From assembly GCF_009720385.1 (NCBI RefSeq), contig NZ_ML769301.1, positions 434,001 to 498,000 on the forward strand: 64,000 nucleotides of DNA, in the 5' to 3' direction. Numbering within the stretch: the stretch's first letter is position 1; every line of letters starts with the position of its first letter. The position numbers and the translations under genes are program-made. A model generated the notes under the pieces. That model was not told the origin of the DNA. It saw only the letters and a program-made list of their open reading frames with translations, and did not search any database. Of the stretch, positions 17,144 through 25,639 are shown piece by piece. This DNA comes from Catellatospora vulcania. GTDB lineage: Bacteria > Actinomycetota > Actinomycetes > Mycobacteriales > Micromonosporaceae.

Positions 17144-17332
17144 ATGTACCTGTTCGAAGCCGACACCGCGCTGGTCGGCCCGGCGAGGGTCCTGTCGGGC
17201 ATCGACGGTGAGCTGCCGCCCGAAGTGCCGGTCTGTGACGGTTGCGGGCAGCCGTCGCCCTGCGCGGCGGCCACCCACGCCTACGGCAGGGAGCTGGCCG
17301 CCGACTTCGCCAGGAGCTACTCCGGACTTTGA
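17144..17332 (+). CDS. Small Cys-containing protein of unknown function
   Basis: This 62-residue frame begins with ATG eight bases after GAGGAGG, a very good ribosome site. The peptide (MYLFEADTALVGPARVLSG at the start) contains a cluster CDGCGQPSPC near residue 31 that could bind a metal. It ends with YGRELAADFARSYSGL. I do not recognise a family. The strong ribosome site, the hairpin terminator before it and the lipoprotein gene after it support a real short gene. Confidence 0.6.
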   Translation: MYLFEADTALVGPARVLSGIDGELPPEVPVCDGCGQPSPCAAATHAYGRELAADFARSYSGL

Positions 17333-17394
17333 CAGCTTCTTCCCAGCTTCGCCGACCGTCCACGGGGAACCCGCGTCTCACTTAACGTGATTCC

Positions 17395-18786
<1,392 letters not shown>

Positions 18787-18794
18787 CGGCCTAC

Positions 18795-18840
18795 CGCAGG
18801 CCTGCGCCCCGCGGGGACTTCCGCCGGGCGCAGGCCTGCG
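18795..18840. terminator. Bidirectional hairpin terminator
   Basis: A perfect 15-bp stem (CGCAGGCCTGCGCCC and complement, 16-base loop) occupies nearly the whole gap between the convergent M1 peptidase and GH43 genes. Confidence 0.7.
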
Positions 18841-18841
18841 C

Positions 18842-20200
18842 TCATGCCACCTCGATGTAGTCCAGCTCGGCCCAGCGGGACAGGAAGGTCAACCGCACCG
18901 TGTTCGTACCGGCGGCCAGGGTGACGTTGACCGGCGCCTGCCGCCACGTCTCCCAGCCGGTGTTCGGGTAGTTGACGGTCGTGGGGGAGCCGCCGTTGAC
19001 GGTCAGCGTGTGCTGGGCGTCGCCGAAGCCCGCCGCGTACGCGACGTGCACGGTGTAGGCCCCGGCCCGCGGCGCGAAGACGCTCAGCTGTACCCAGCTG
19101 TCGGCGTAGTCGATGTACGCGACGGCCTGGCCCTGCGACGCGGTGGTGGTGGCGCGGATCGAGCAGCGGTTCAGCGTGCCGCGCTCGGCTTCGGTGCGCA
19201 CCCGGCTGCCCCGGACCACGGGGAAGCCGCCGGACCAGCCGAGGGCCGCCACGTACATGCCGCGGGCGCTGTAGTTGTTGATCCAACCGTGGAAGACGAG
19301 GTGGTCGCCCGCGGCGTCACGGACCACGTCCGCGCCGCCCGGTCCGCGGACCGTCCCGTCGACACTCTCGGTGGTGATCAGCGAGCGGTACGCCTTCGTG
19401 TACGGCCCGGTCAGCGATGCCGAGGTCGCGTAGCTGGTCTGGTAGGCGTCGCCGCCGTAGCCGCCGAGCGAGTAGAAGAGCACGTACTGCGTGCCGACCT
19501 TGGTCAGCACGGGGGCCTCGATGACGCCGTTCTCCTCGGGCCGCCCGCTGCGCAGCAGCTCGACGCGCGCGCCCTGGAAGGTGAGGCCGTCGGCGGCGAC
19601 GCCCTGCAGCCACAGGCTGGTCGGCTGGCCGATGGCATTGCCGTCGTCCTTGTACAGCAGGTAGCGCGCACCTGTGCTGTCCACGAAACTCGACGCGTCG
19701 ATGTCGCCGCCCTCGCCGCCGTTGCAGACCAGCGGCTGCGTGCCGACCGGAGCGAACGGGCCGAGTGGGGACGAGGCCAGCGCGGCGCCGATGCACTGCC
19801 GGCCCACGGCGCTGCTGCGGGCCGTGTAGTAGAGCAGGTATCTGCCGTCGGCCCGGCGGGTCACCTCGGGCGCCCAGGTCAGGCCGCCGCTGGCCCACGC
19901 GCCGAGGGCGGGCAGTGCGTTGCCGCGGCGGGTCCATGGGCCGGTCAGCGAGGACGCCGAGGCCACGGGCACGTTGCCGAAGCCGTTGTTGGTCGAGTAT
20001 GCGTAGTAGACGCCGTCGAAGCGGGTGACGTCGGGGTCGGGGAAGTCGCCGTTGACCACGAGGGACGGCGCGGTCGTGGCGAGGGTGGTGATGTCGGCCG
20101 CGGCGGGGGTCGCGGTGGCGAGCGGGACGGCCGTCAGGGTGGTCGCGATCGTCGCGAGCGCGAGGCACGCGGACAGGACGGGGGATCGGGTGCGAGGCAT
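18842..20200 (-). CDS. Secreted GH43-type glycoside hydrolase with C-terminal CBM
   Basis: This 452-residue precursor has a Sec signal (residues 1-35, ending TPAAA) and a five-bladed GH43-type domain at about 45-320. Likely catalytic positions are Asp55 in FPDPDV, Asp in GGDIDASSF and Glu in GVIEAPV. The C-terminal ~125 residues (RTEAERGTLNRCSI to RWAELDYIEVA) form a CBM6/35-like beta-sandwich for polysaccharide binding. GH43 enzymes are mostly exo- or endo-arabinosidases, xylosidases or galactosidases; beside two pectate lyases, a pectin side-chain role is plausible. A GAGGAG ribosome site precedes the ATG. It is divergent from PL1 and shares an intergenic region with LacI-type operator sequences. 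Confidence 0.85.
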   Translation of the reverse strand: MPRTRSPVLSACLALATIATTLTAVPLATATPAAADITTLATTAPSLVVNGDFPDPDVTRFDGVYYAYSTNNGFGNVPVASASSLTGPWTRRGNALPALGAWASGGLTWAPEVTRRADGRYLLYYTARSSAVGRQCIGAALASSPLGPFAPVGTQPLVCNGGEGGDIDASSFVDSTGARYLLYKDDGNAIGQPTSLWLQGVAADGLTFQGARVELLRSGRPEENGVIEAPVLTKVGTQYVLFYSLGGYGGDAYQTSYATSASLTGPYTKAYRSLITTESVDGTVRGPGGADVVRDAAGDHLVFHGWINNYSARGMYVAALGWSGGFPVVRGSRVRTEAERGTLNRCSIRATTTASQGQAVAYIDYADSWVQLSVFAPRAGAYTVHVAYAAGFGDAQHTLTVNGGSPTTVNYPNTGWETWRQAPVNVTLAAGTNTVRLTFLSRWAELDYIEVA

Positions 20201-20306
20201 CGCTCCTCCTCAGAACGCTTTCGGAATAGGAAAGAAAGCATCTAGAAAGAGAAGGATATCGAAGTATGACGTTGCAGTCATCCGGGGCCGCGCGTCGCTG
20301 GTGGCG

Positions 20307-20320
20307 GGAAAGCGCTTGCC
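20307..20320. promoter_or_regulatory. LacI-type operator GGAAAGCGCTTGCC
   Basis: A near-palindromic 14-mer centred on the CG step typical of LacI-family operators. It lies about 107 bases upstream of the GH43 start. Identical sequence recurs at 39524-39537 before the PL9 gene. Confidence 0.6.
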
Positions 20321-20435
20321 ATAGAATCCGGTCAATCCTGCGAATGGGGGAGCCCGCGCCGCCGTTACAAAGTTCGCCATAGCTGTCGTATCGGGACCGA
20401 CCGACCGTCGGTCATTGGCGTTTGGGTGGGTTTGC

Positions 20436-20450
20436 TGCAACAAAGCTGCA
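20436..20450 (+). promoter_or_regulatory. Conserved TGCAACAAAGCTGCA element
   Basis: A 15-base element with TGCA at both ends, oriented toward the pectate lyase gene. Copies differing at one position occur before the PL9 gene and before the sulfotransferase/ABC operon in the same orientation relative to their genes. Confidence 0.55.
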
Positions 20451-20494
20451 CATCGGAGCCATTGACGGACTTAAGTGGACCTTCCAAGGTGGAT

Positions 20495-20508
20495 GGAAAG
20501 CGCATTCC
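20495..20508. promoter_or_regulatory. LacI-type operator GGAAAGCGCATTCC
   Basis: The variant operator lies 20 bases before the GTG start of the pectate lyase and overlaps the region of the expected transcript start and ribosome site, a good position for repression. Confidence 0.6.
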
Positions 20509-20527
20509 AACACAGGGAGGTCCTACA

Positions 20528-22153
20528 GTGCAGGAAGCGCACGTCCCCCTTCGGCGCAGCAGGCGCGTCCGCAGCGCCCTGGCCGCCGGTGTCAGTGTCA
20601 CCGTCGCGGCGCTGATCCTGACCATCGGCGCAGCCGCCAACGCGGCCACGCTGTTCTCCGACGACTTCAACGACGGCAACGCCGCCGGCTGGAGCACCTC
20701 CGGCGGCAGCTGGGCGGTCTCGTCCGGCGCCTATTCCCAGTCGAGCACCGGGGCCAGCGCCAAGGCCCTGGCGGGCTCGACATCGTGGTCCACCGCCACG
20801 GTGTCGGCCAAGGTCCGGGCCAACACGTTCAGCAGCTCGTCCTCACGGGGTATCGGCGTCGCGGCCCGGGTGCAGAGCACGTCGAACTTCTACGCGCTCG
20901 TGCTCACGCCCACCGCGGTCCAGATCCGCAAGGGCACCACCACCACGCTGGCCTCCGCGCCGTTCTCCGCGGCAGCCGGCACCTGGTACACCCTGTCGCT
21001 GAGCGCGACCGGCAGCTCGCTGGTCGGCTCGGTCAACGGCAGCCAGGTGGTGTCCGTCGCGGACGGCTCCTATCCGACCGGACGCGCCGGGCTGCTGGCC
21101 AACTACACCGCGGGCTCGTTCGACGACGTGCTGGCGACCGACGCGGCGGGCCCGAGCCCGTCGACGCCGCCGACCACCCCCGCATCACCGCCCGCGTCAC
21201 CGTCTGCCTCGCCGTCCGCGCCGCCGTCGCCGAGCACCAGCCCGCCACCGCCTCCGGGCGGGATCGTCGGCTGGGCCACGCAGGCCGGCGGCACCACCGG
21301 CGGCGCGGGCGGAGCCACGGTCACCGTGAGCACGTGGGCCGACTTCCGGACCCAGGCCCAGGCCGCAGGCACCCGGACCATCCTGGTCAACGGCATGCTC
21401 AGCGGATCGGGCACGGTGGAGGTCACCGCGAACAAGACCATCCAGGGTGTCGGCGCGAACTCCGGCATCTCCGGGACCACCCTCAACATCGAGGACATGC
21501 ACCCGGCCAACGTGATCATCCAGAACCTCAACATCCGCGGGGTGCCCGGCGGCGACGCCATCCAGATCGAGAACGCCACCCACATCTGGATCGACCACAA
21601 CACGATGTCCAGCACGATCGAGAGCGACGTCGACTTCTACGACGGCATGATCGACATCACCCACGCCGGTGACTACATCACGGTGTCGTGGAACATCCTG
21701 CGCAACCACTGGAAGGACTCACTGGTCGGGCACTCCGACGGCAACGCCGGCGAGGACGTCGGCCACCTGCGGATCACCTACCACCACAACTGGTTCGACC
21801 GGACGTTCGAGCGCAACCCGCGGGTGCGGTTCGGCGAGACGGTCCACGTCTTCAACAACTACTACTCCAACATCGACAACAACTCCTCGTCGTACGGCAT
21901 CGCCTCCACCATGAACGCCGGAGTGCTCGTCGAGGGCAACGTGTTCGAGAACGTGGTGCAGGCGTGCTGGTCGGCCAGCGGCTACGCGGACTCCGATCCG
22001 GGCCGCCTGGTGGCCCGCGACAACCTGCTCACCAGCTCAGGGCCGTGTGAGACCAACGGCTCCGTGGCGGCCGTGCCCTACGGGTACACCGCGCAGAGCT
22101 CGGGCACGGTCAAGTCGTCCGTCACCGCCGGTGCGGGTGCGGGCAAGCTCTGA
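20528..22153 (+). CDS. Secreted pectate lyase, polysaccharide lyase family 1, with N-terminal accessory domain
   Basis: The 541-residue precursor starts at GTG, chosen because GGGAGG lies about 8 bases upstream; an ATG 34 codons earlier runs through the operator. A Sec signal (to about residue 38) is followed by a laminin-G-like beta-sandwich (~40-195, LFSDDFNDGNAAGWSTSGGS). A Pro/Ser/Thr linker (~200-240) leads to a PL1 parallel beta-helix. The PL1 hallmarks are ATHIWIDHNTMSS, SWNILRNHWKDSLVGHSD and RNPRVRFG, the last containing the catalytic Arg region. It eliminates alpha-1,4-galacturonan using calcium outside the cell. Its promoter carries the shared LacI-type and TGCA elements. Confidence 0.92.
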   Translation: MQEAHVPLRRSRRVRSALAAGVSVTVAALILTIGAAANAATLFSDDFNDGNAAGWSTSGGSWAVSSGAYSQSSTGASAKALAGSTSWSTATVSAKVRANTFSSSSSRGIGVAARVQSTSNFYALVLTPTAVQIRKGTTTTLASAPFSAAAGTWYTLSLSATGSSLVGSVNGSQVVSVADGSYPTGRAGLLANYTAGSFDDVLATDAAGPSPSTPPTTPASPPASPSASPSAPPSPSTSPPPPPGGIVGWATQAGGTTGGAGGATVTVSTWADFRTQAQAAGTRTILVNGMLSGSGTVEVTANKTIQGVGANSGISGTTLNIEDMHPANVIIQNLNIRGVPGGDAIQIENATHIWIDHNTMSSTIESDVDFYDGMIDITHAGDYITVSWNILRNHWKDSLVGHSDGNAGEDVGHLRITYHHNWFDRTFERNPRVRFGETVHVFNNYYSNIDNNSSSYGIASTMNAGVLVEGNVFENVVQACWSASGYADSDPGRLVARDNLLTSSGPCETNGSVAAVPYGYTAQSSGTVKSSVTAGAGAGKL

Positions 22154-22172
22154 CCTGTACGGGCTGACAGCC

Positions 22173-22218
22173 GCAGGAGGCGGGTGATCGGGGCGAGCCC
22201 GGATCGCCCGCCTCCTGC
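22173..22218. terminator. Hairpin terminator after the pectate lyase
   Basis: A 17-bp stem (one G-T wobble) with a 12-base loop lies 20 bases after the stop. The rest of the gap to 22409 shows no convincing gene; short open frames there lack ribosome sites and any recognisable similarity. Confidence 0.7.
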
Positions 22219-22409
22219 GCCACGTGGTCGTGGCCGCACGGACCGGCCGGAGTGGAACAGTTCCGGCATGACGCAATGGGCCAATGACGCGGCGATCCGC
22301 CGCTGGGGGCGATGCCCCGGACCGTGCTTCCTGATCGTGGCCGCCGAACGCGCCCAGCGTCCGCGATTGCCGCATCCGACGCGGTCATGCCGGTTAGCGG
22401 GTCCATGGT

Positions 22410-24029
22410 TCAAGCTGGATCTGGCGTGGTCGGGCGGGTCCAGGGCCACGGTAGCGGGGTGAGGGCCGCGTCGACCAGGAGCCGTTCGAGGTCGCGCAGG
22501 AAGCGTTCGGCGACCACCGGTGGCAGGTAGGCGGTGTCGCCGGTGACGGCCAGGCCCATGCCGCCGGATGCGTCGATCACCTCCACCCGCATCAGCCAGG
22601 TGAAGGTGTCGAGTCCTTCGGCGACCGCGAAGCCGGTGTGCGCTGTCGCGGCCCGCAGCGCCGCGGCGTCGACGTCCTGGCCGGGCGGCTCGGTCTCGGG
22701 CGCGAGCCGGATGTCGTTGAAATAGCAGTGCTTGTTGACGCCGGTGGCATAGGGCAGCCCGGCCGCTTCGTGTGCCAGCGCCATCTGCTCGGGGTCGTAG
22801 TAGGCGTGCCGGTAGGCCTCGACGGCCGCGTGCCAGACCCGGGGCAGCGCGTCGGCGAAGGAAGGCCGGTCGGCGAGGTCGATCACCAGCAGGCCGAGCT
22901 GGTTGAGCTTCGAGATCGCCTCGCGGTACGCGTCGGCGGACCGGTTGTTGACCATCGTGTAGATCCCGCAGGTGTCCTGACCCGACCACGCCGCGATGAC
23001 TCCGGCGACCGCGGTCAGCAGCACCGTCGAGCTGGACACCCGCTCGCGCCGTGCCACGGCGCGGGCGGCCGTGTCGGCGGCCTGCGAGGTCAGCACGTAG
23101 CGCTGGAACCGGGGCGTGCGGGCCGGACCGACCAGGGGCAGGGTGTCGGCGGGCAGGCGGTGGTGGCTGTCCAGCCAGTACCGCACGGCACGCCCGCAGC
23201 GCCGCTGCTGGCGCTCGCTGTCCTCGAACCGGGCTATGTCGGCCGACTGCGCGGGCGGCGGTGTCGGCACCGTGCCCCGCAGCAGGAGCAGCCGCAGGTC
23301 CCGCAGCACGAGTTCGGCGGCCCGGAAGTCGACGGTCGTGTGGCTGAACACGACGACGAGCTGGCACACCCGCTCGCCTGCCACCAGCAGCGCGATCCGC
23401 TGGGGCCACTCCCGGGCGTGGTCGAACGGGGTGGCGGCCAGCTCGGCGGCCACCTGCTGGGCGAGCGCCGCGCCGTCGTCGGCGGGGGTCTCCGTGAGCG
23501 GCACGACCAGCACCGGCTGCTCGCCCTGCTCGGCCACGACCTGGCGCAGCCGCCCGTCGATCTCCTGCACGCGGGTGCGCAGGGAGGTGTGCCGGGTGAC
23601 CAGGGCGCCGACCGCGCGCAGGGCCGACGGCACGTCGAGGGCGGCGCGGCGGGGCGCGGCGACCACCCGGCGCAGGCTGAACATCGCGTGGCTGGCCCCG
23701 TGGCGGCGGATGGCGATCCACAGCGCGCGCTGGCCCCACGTCAGCGGCGCGCCCGGGTCGCCGGACCCCGCGAACGGGGCCGCCAGCGGTGCGGCGTTCG
23801 CGATCGGGGACGTGGACGGAGCCGCGACCAATGGGGCGTGCGCTGCGGGCGACGCGGACACGGTCGTCTCCGGTGCGGCGTGCCCGGTGGGCGACGCGGG
23901 CACGGCCGCCTCCGGTGCGGCGTGCCCTGTGGGCGACGCGGACACCACCGTCTCCGGTGCGGCGAGCGCGGTCGGGGTGGCGCGGACCGGTGTCGCGGCG
24001 TCGGCGGTGCGGCCGTGAGAGGACATCAC
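22410..24029 (-). CDS. Stand-alone condensation-domain-like protein with repetitive N-terminal linker
   Basis: This 539-residue protein has about 90 low-complexity N-terminal residues with four 14-residue repeats (APETVVSASPTGHA type). A ~430-residue condensation-domain fold follows (LTWGQRALWIAIRRHG to TPLPWPWTRP). The catalytic motif HH-x3-DG reads SHTTVDF at residues 229-235: the second His (230) and Asp (234) remain, but the first His is Ser and the Gly is Phe. It may be an unusual acyl or amide transferase or a non-catalytic partner. It is divergent from the NRPS operon across a region with a perfect GGAAAGCGCTTTCC palindrome. A MM start leaves a 3-base ambiguity. Confidence 0.78.
   Translation of the reverse strand: MMSSHGRTADAATPVRATPTALAAPETVVSASPTGHAAPEAAVPASPTGHAAPETTVSASPAAHAPLVAAPSTSPIANAAPLAAPFAGSGDPGAPLTWGQRALWIAIRRHGASHAMFSLRRVVAAPRRAALDVPSALRAVGALVTRHTSLRTRVQEIDGRLRQVVAEQGEQPVLVVPLTETPADDGAALAQQVAAELAATPFDHAREWPQRIALLVAGERVCQLVVVFSHTTVDFRAAELVLRDLRLLLLRGTVPTPPPAQSADIARFEDSERQQRRCGRAVRYWLDSHHRLPADTLPLVGPARTPRFQRYVLTSQAADTAARAVARRERVSSSTVLLTAVAGVIAAWSGQDTCGIYTMVNNRSADAYREAISKLNQLGLLVIDLADRPSFADALPRVWHAAVEAYRHAYYDPEQMALAHEAAGLPYATGVNKHCYFNDIRLAPETEPPGQDVDAAALRAATAHTGFAVAEGLDTFTWLMRVEVIDASGGMGLAVTGDTAYLPPVVAERFLRDLERLLVDAALTPLPWPWTRPTTPDPA
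23827..23994. repeat. Tandem 42-bp repeats inside the condensation-like gene
   Basis: Four adjacent 42-base units, the middle two very similar in sequence, encode the 14-residue Ala/Pro/Thr/Ser repeats near the N-terminus of the minus-strand protein. The unit length keeps frame, so this is a coding repeat. Confidence 0.7.
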
Positions 24030-24051
24030 GACAGCGTAGGGCGTCGATGGC

Positions 24052-24065
24052 GGAAAGCGCTTTCC
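24052..24065. promoter_or_regulatory. Perfect palindromic operator GGAAAGCGCTTTCC
   Basis: This 14-bp perfect palindrome sits in the 140-base gap between the condensation-like gene and the NRPS operon, 22 bases from the former's start and 104 bases before the acyl-AMP ligase ATG. It is the most symmetric member of the operator set that also occurs before the pectin-enzyme genes, so a LacI-type repressor could control both biosynthetic directions. Confidence 0.65.
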
Positions 24066-24169
24066 TCCGTTCGGCCGATCCCTGCCCGCCGACCCCGGAT
24101 GCAGACTCGTGTCGATATGCGGGCGAGATGCCGATCCCCGCGCCAGGTCGCGTTAGGAGACGTTCTCCC

Positions 24170-25639
24170 ATGCCCGGGATCGGCGAACAACCGCTTCAAC
24201 CGTGTCGGACAGTCCCCGGGCTGCTGGCCTGGCGGCGTGCGCGTCACCCCGCCGACGTCGCCATCGAGGTCGCGGGCGTCGACACGCTGACCTTCGAGCA
24301 GTGGGACCGGGCCTCGTCGGCGGTCGCGTCGGCGCTGCGCGCCAGGGGCGTCACCGCGGGTGCGGCGGTCGGGCTGGTCTTCGCGGGCCGCGACTGGACG
24401 AGCTTCGCCGTGGCGTACTGCGGCGTGCAGAAGGCCGGCGCCGCCGCCGTGCCGCTACCCGACGGCCTGCCGTCGGCCCGGCTGTCCCGGTTGCTGGCGG
24501 CGTGCGGCGCGGACCTCGTCATACAGGGTCGCGATGAGGTCGACGCGCTGGCCGAGGCGGGCACACCGGACCCGGCCGACGACGCCCGCCCCGGCGGGAT
24601 CGCCCAGATCCTGTTCACCTCGGGCACCTCCGGGCAGCCCAAGGCGGTCGCCGCGACCCACGCCAACCTCACCGACGGCGTCCCGGTCCACCCCAAGCGG
24701 CTGGCCCTGGCACACTCGCGGCGGTTCCTGCACGCCTTTCCGATCGGCACCAACGCGGCGCAGACGATGCTCGTCAACGCCCTGACCGCCCGGCCCGCGG
24801 CGCTGACCCTGCCGCGCTTCACACCCCGCCGGTTCGCGGCCAGGCTGCCCGAGGTCGGCACCGTCTTCCTGGTCCCCGCGACGGCGATCGAACTGCTCGA
24901 CTCCGGGGCGCTGGACGGCCTCGACCTGTCCGGGGTGAACCTGGTCGGCTCGACCGCCGCGCCGCTGCCGCCCGCCGTCGCGCTGCGGCTGAGCCGGGCG
25001 TTTCCCAGCGCGGCGATCGTCAACCACTACACGTCGACCGAGGCCGCCCCCGCGCACACCAACATGATCTTCGACCCGGCGCACCCCGACGCGGTCGGCC
25101 GCGTCGCGACCGGGGCGGTGCGGATCACCGACGGCGACGGCCGGCCGGTGCCCGACGGCGAGGTCGGCCACGTGTGGCTGCGCTCGCCGCACGCCCGCCG
25201 CTACCTCGGTGACGACGAGGCGACCCGGGACACCTTCCGGGACGGCTGGGTCCGGATGGGCGACCTGGGCCGGCTGCGCGGCGGGCACCTGTTCCTGTCC
25301 GATCGCGACAGCGACGTGGTCAAGTCGGGCGCGTACAAGATCTCCACGCTGGAGGTGGAGGCCGCGCTGCACGAGCACCCCGCCGTCGCCGCGGCCGCGG
25401 TGGTCGGCGTGCCGCACCCGGTGCTCGGCGCGCGGCTCGCGGCGGCGATCGTGCCCCGCCCCGACGCGGGCGAGGTCGGCCTGCCCGGGATCCGCGCGTT
25501 CCTCGCCGAGCGGCTCGCCGACCACCAGCTGCCGGGCGACCTGCTCGTGCTCGATCAGCTTCCGCGCAACGACGCGGGCAAGGTCCTCAAACGACAGCTG
25601 GTGGGACTCTTCCCCACCGGCACCGGAGGTGGCGCGTGA
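24170..25639 (+). CDS. Acyl/aryl-AMP ligase (ANL superfamily)
   Basis: The 489-residue enzyme has the adenylate-forming core: ILFTSGTSGQPKA near residue 148, NHYTSTEA near 285, VRMGDLGRLRGGHLFLSDRDSDVVKSG near 360-385 and the C-terminal catalytic Lys in RNDAGKVLKRQL. It would activate a carboxylic acid as an AMP ester and load it on CoA or a carrier protein. The tight link to NRPS genes suggests it provides the starter for the free carrier or the C-A-T module. TAGGAG lies 10 bases before the chosen ATG; an ATG 14 codons upstream is less supported. The stop overlaps the NRPS GTG as GTGA. Confidence 0.88.
   Translation: MPGIGEQPLQPCRTVPGLLAWRRARHPADVAIEVAGVDTLTFEQWDRASSAVASALRARGVTAGAAVGLVFAGRDWTSFAVAYCGVQKAGAAAVPLPDGLPSARLSRLLAACGADLVIQGRDEVDALAEAGTPDPADDARPGGIAQILFTSGTSGQPKAVAATHANLTDGVPVHPKRLALAHSRRFLHAFPIGTNAAQTMLVNALTARPAALTLPRFTPRRFAARLPEVGTVFLVPATAIELLDSGALDGLDLSGVNLVGSTAAPLPPAVALRLSRAFPSAAIVNHYTSTEAAPAHTNMIFDPAHPDAVGRVATGAVRITDGDGRPVPDGEVGHVWLRSPHARRYLGDDEATRDTFRDGWVRMGDLGRLRGGHLFLSDRDSDVVKSGAYKISTLEVEAALHEHPAVAAAAVVGVPHPVLGARLAAAIVPRPDAGEVGLPGIRAFLAERLADHQLPGDLLVLDQLPRNDAGKVLKRQLVGLFPTGTGGGA

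Larger units (their letters stand above)
20201..20527. promoter_or_regulatory. Divergent regulatory region between GH43 and pectate lyase genes
   Basis: This gap of about 330 bases contains no gene. It holds two clear copies of the GGAAAGCGCTTNCC-type operator, a weaker half-like copy (AACGCTTTCG at 20214-20223) close to the GH43 start, and a TGCAACAAAGCTGCA element facing the pectate lyase. A locally A-rich purine tract lies at about 20225-20265, unusual in this G+C-rich DNA and a likely promoter zone for GH43. TTGACG at 20463-20468 is a possible -35 box for the pectate lyase. Confidence 0.65.

Noticed and set aside
22219-22409. Possible small gene between the pectate lyase and the condensation-like gene
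   Set aside because: Short open frames lack ribosome sites and resemble no protein; the region is best explained by 3' ends of convergent genes.
23827-23994. Possible CRISPR or regulatory repeat array
   Set aside because: Units are adjacent without spacers, are multiples of three and encode a 14-residue protein repeat in frame.
22638-24290. Long plus-strand open frame opposite the condensation-like gene
   Set aside because: The translation is Gly/Arg/His-rich without motifs, and the minus-strand frame carries the recognisable condensation fold.
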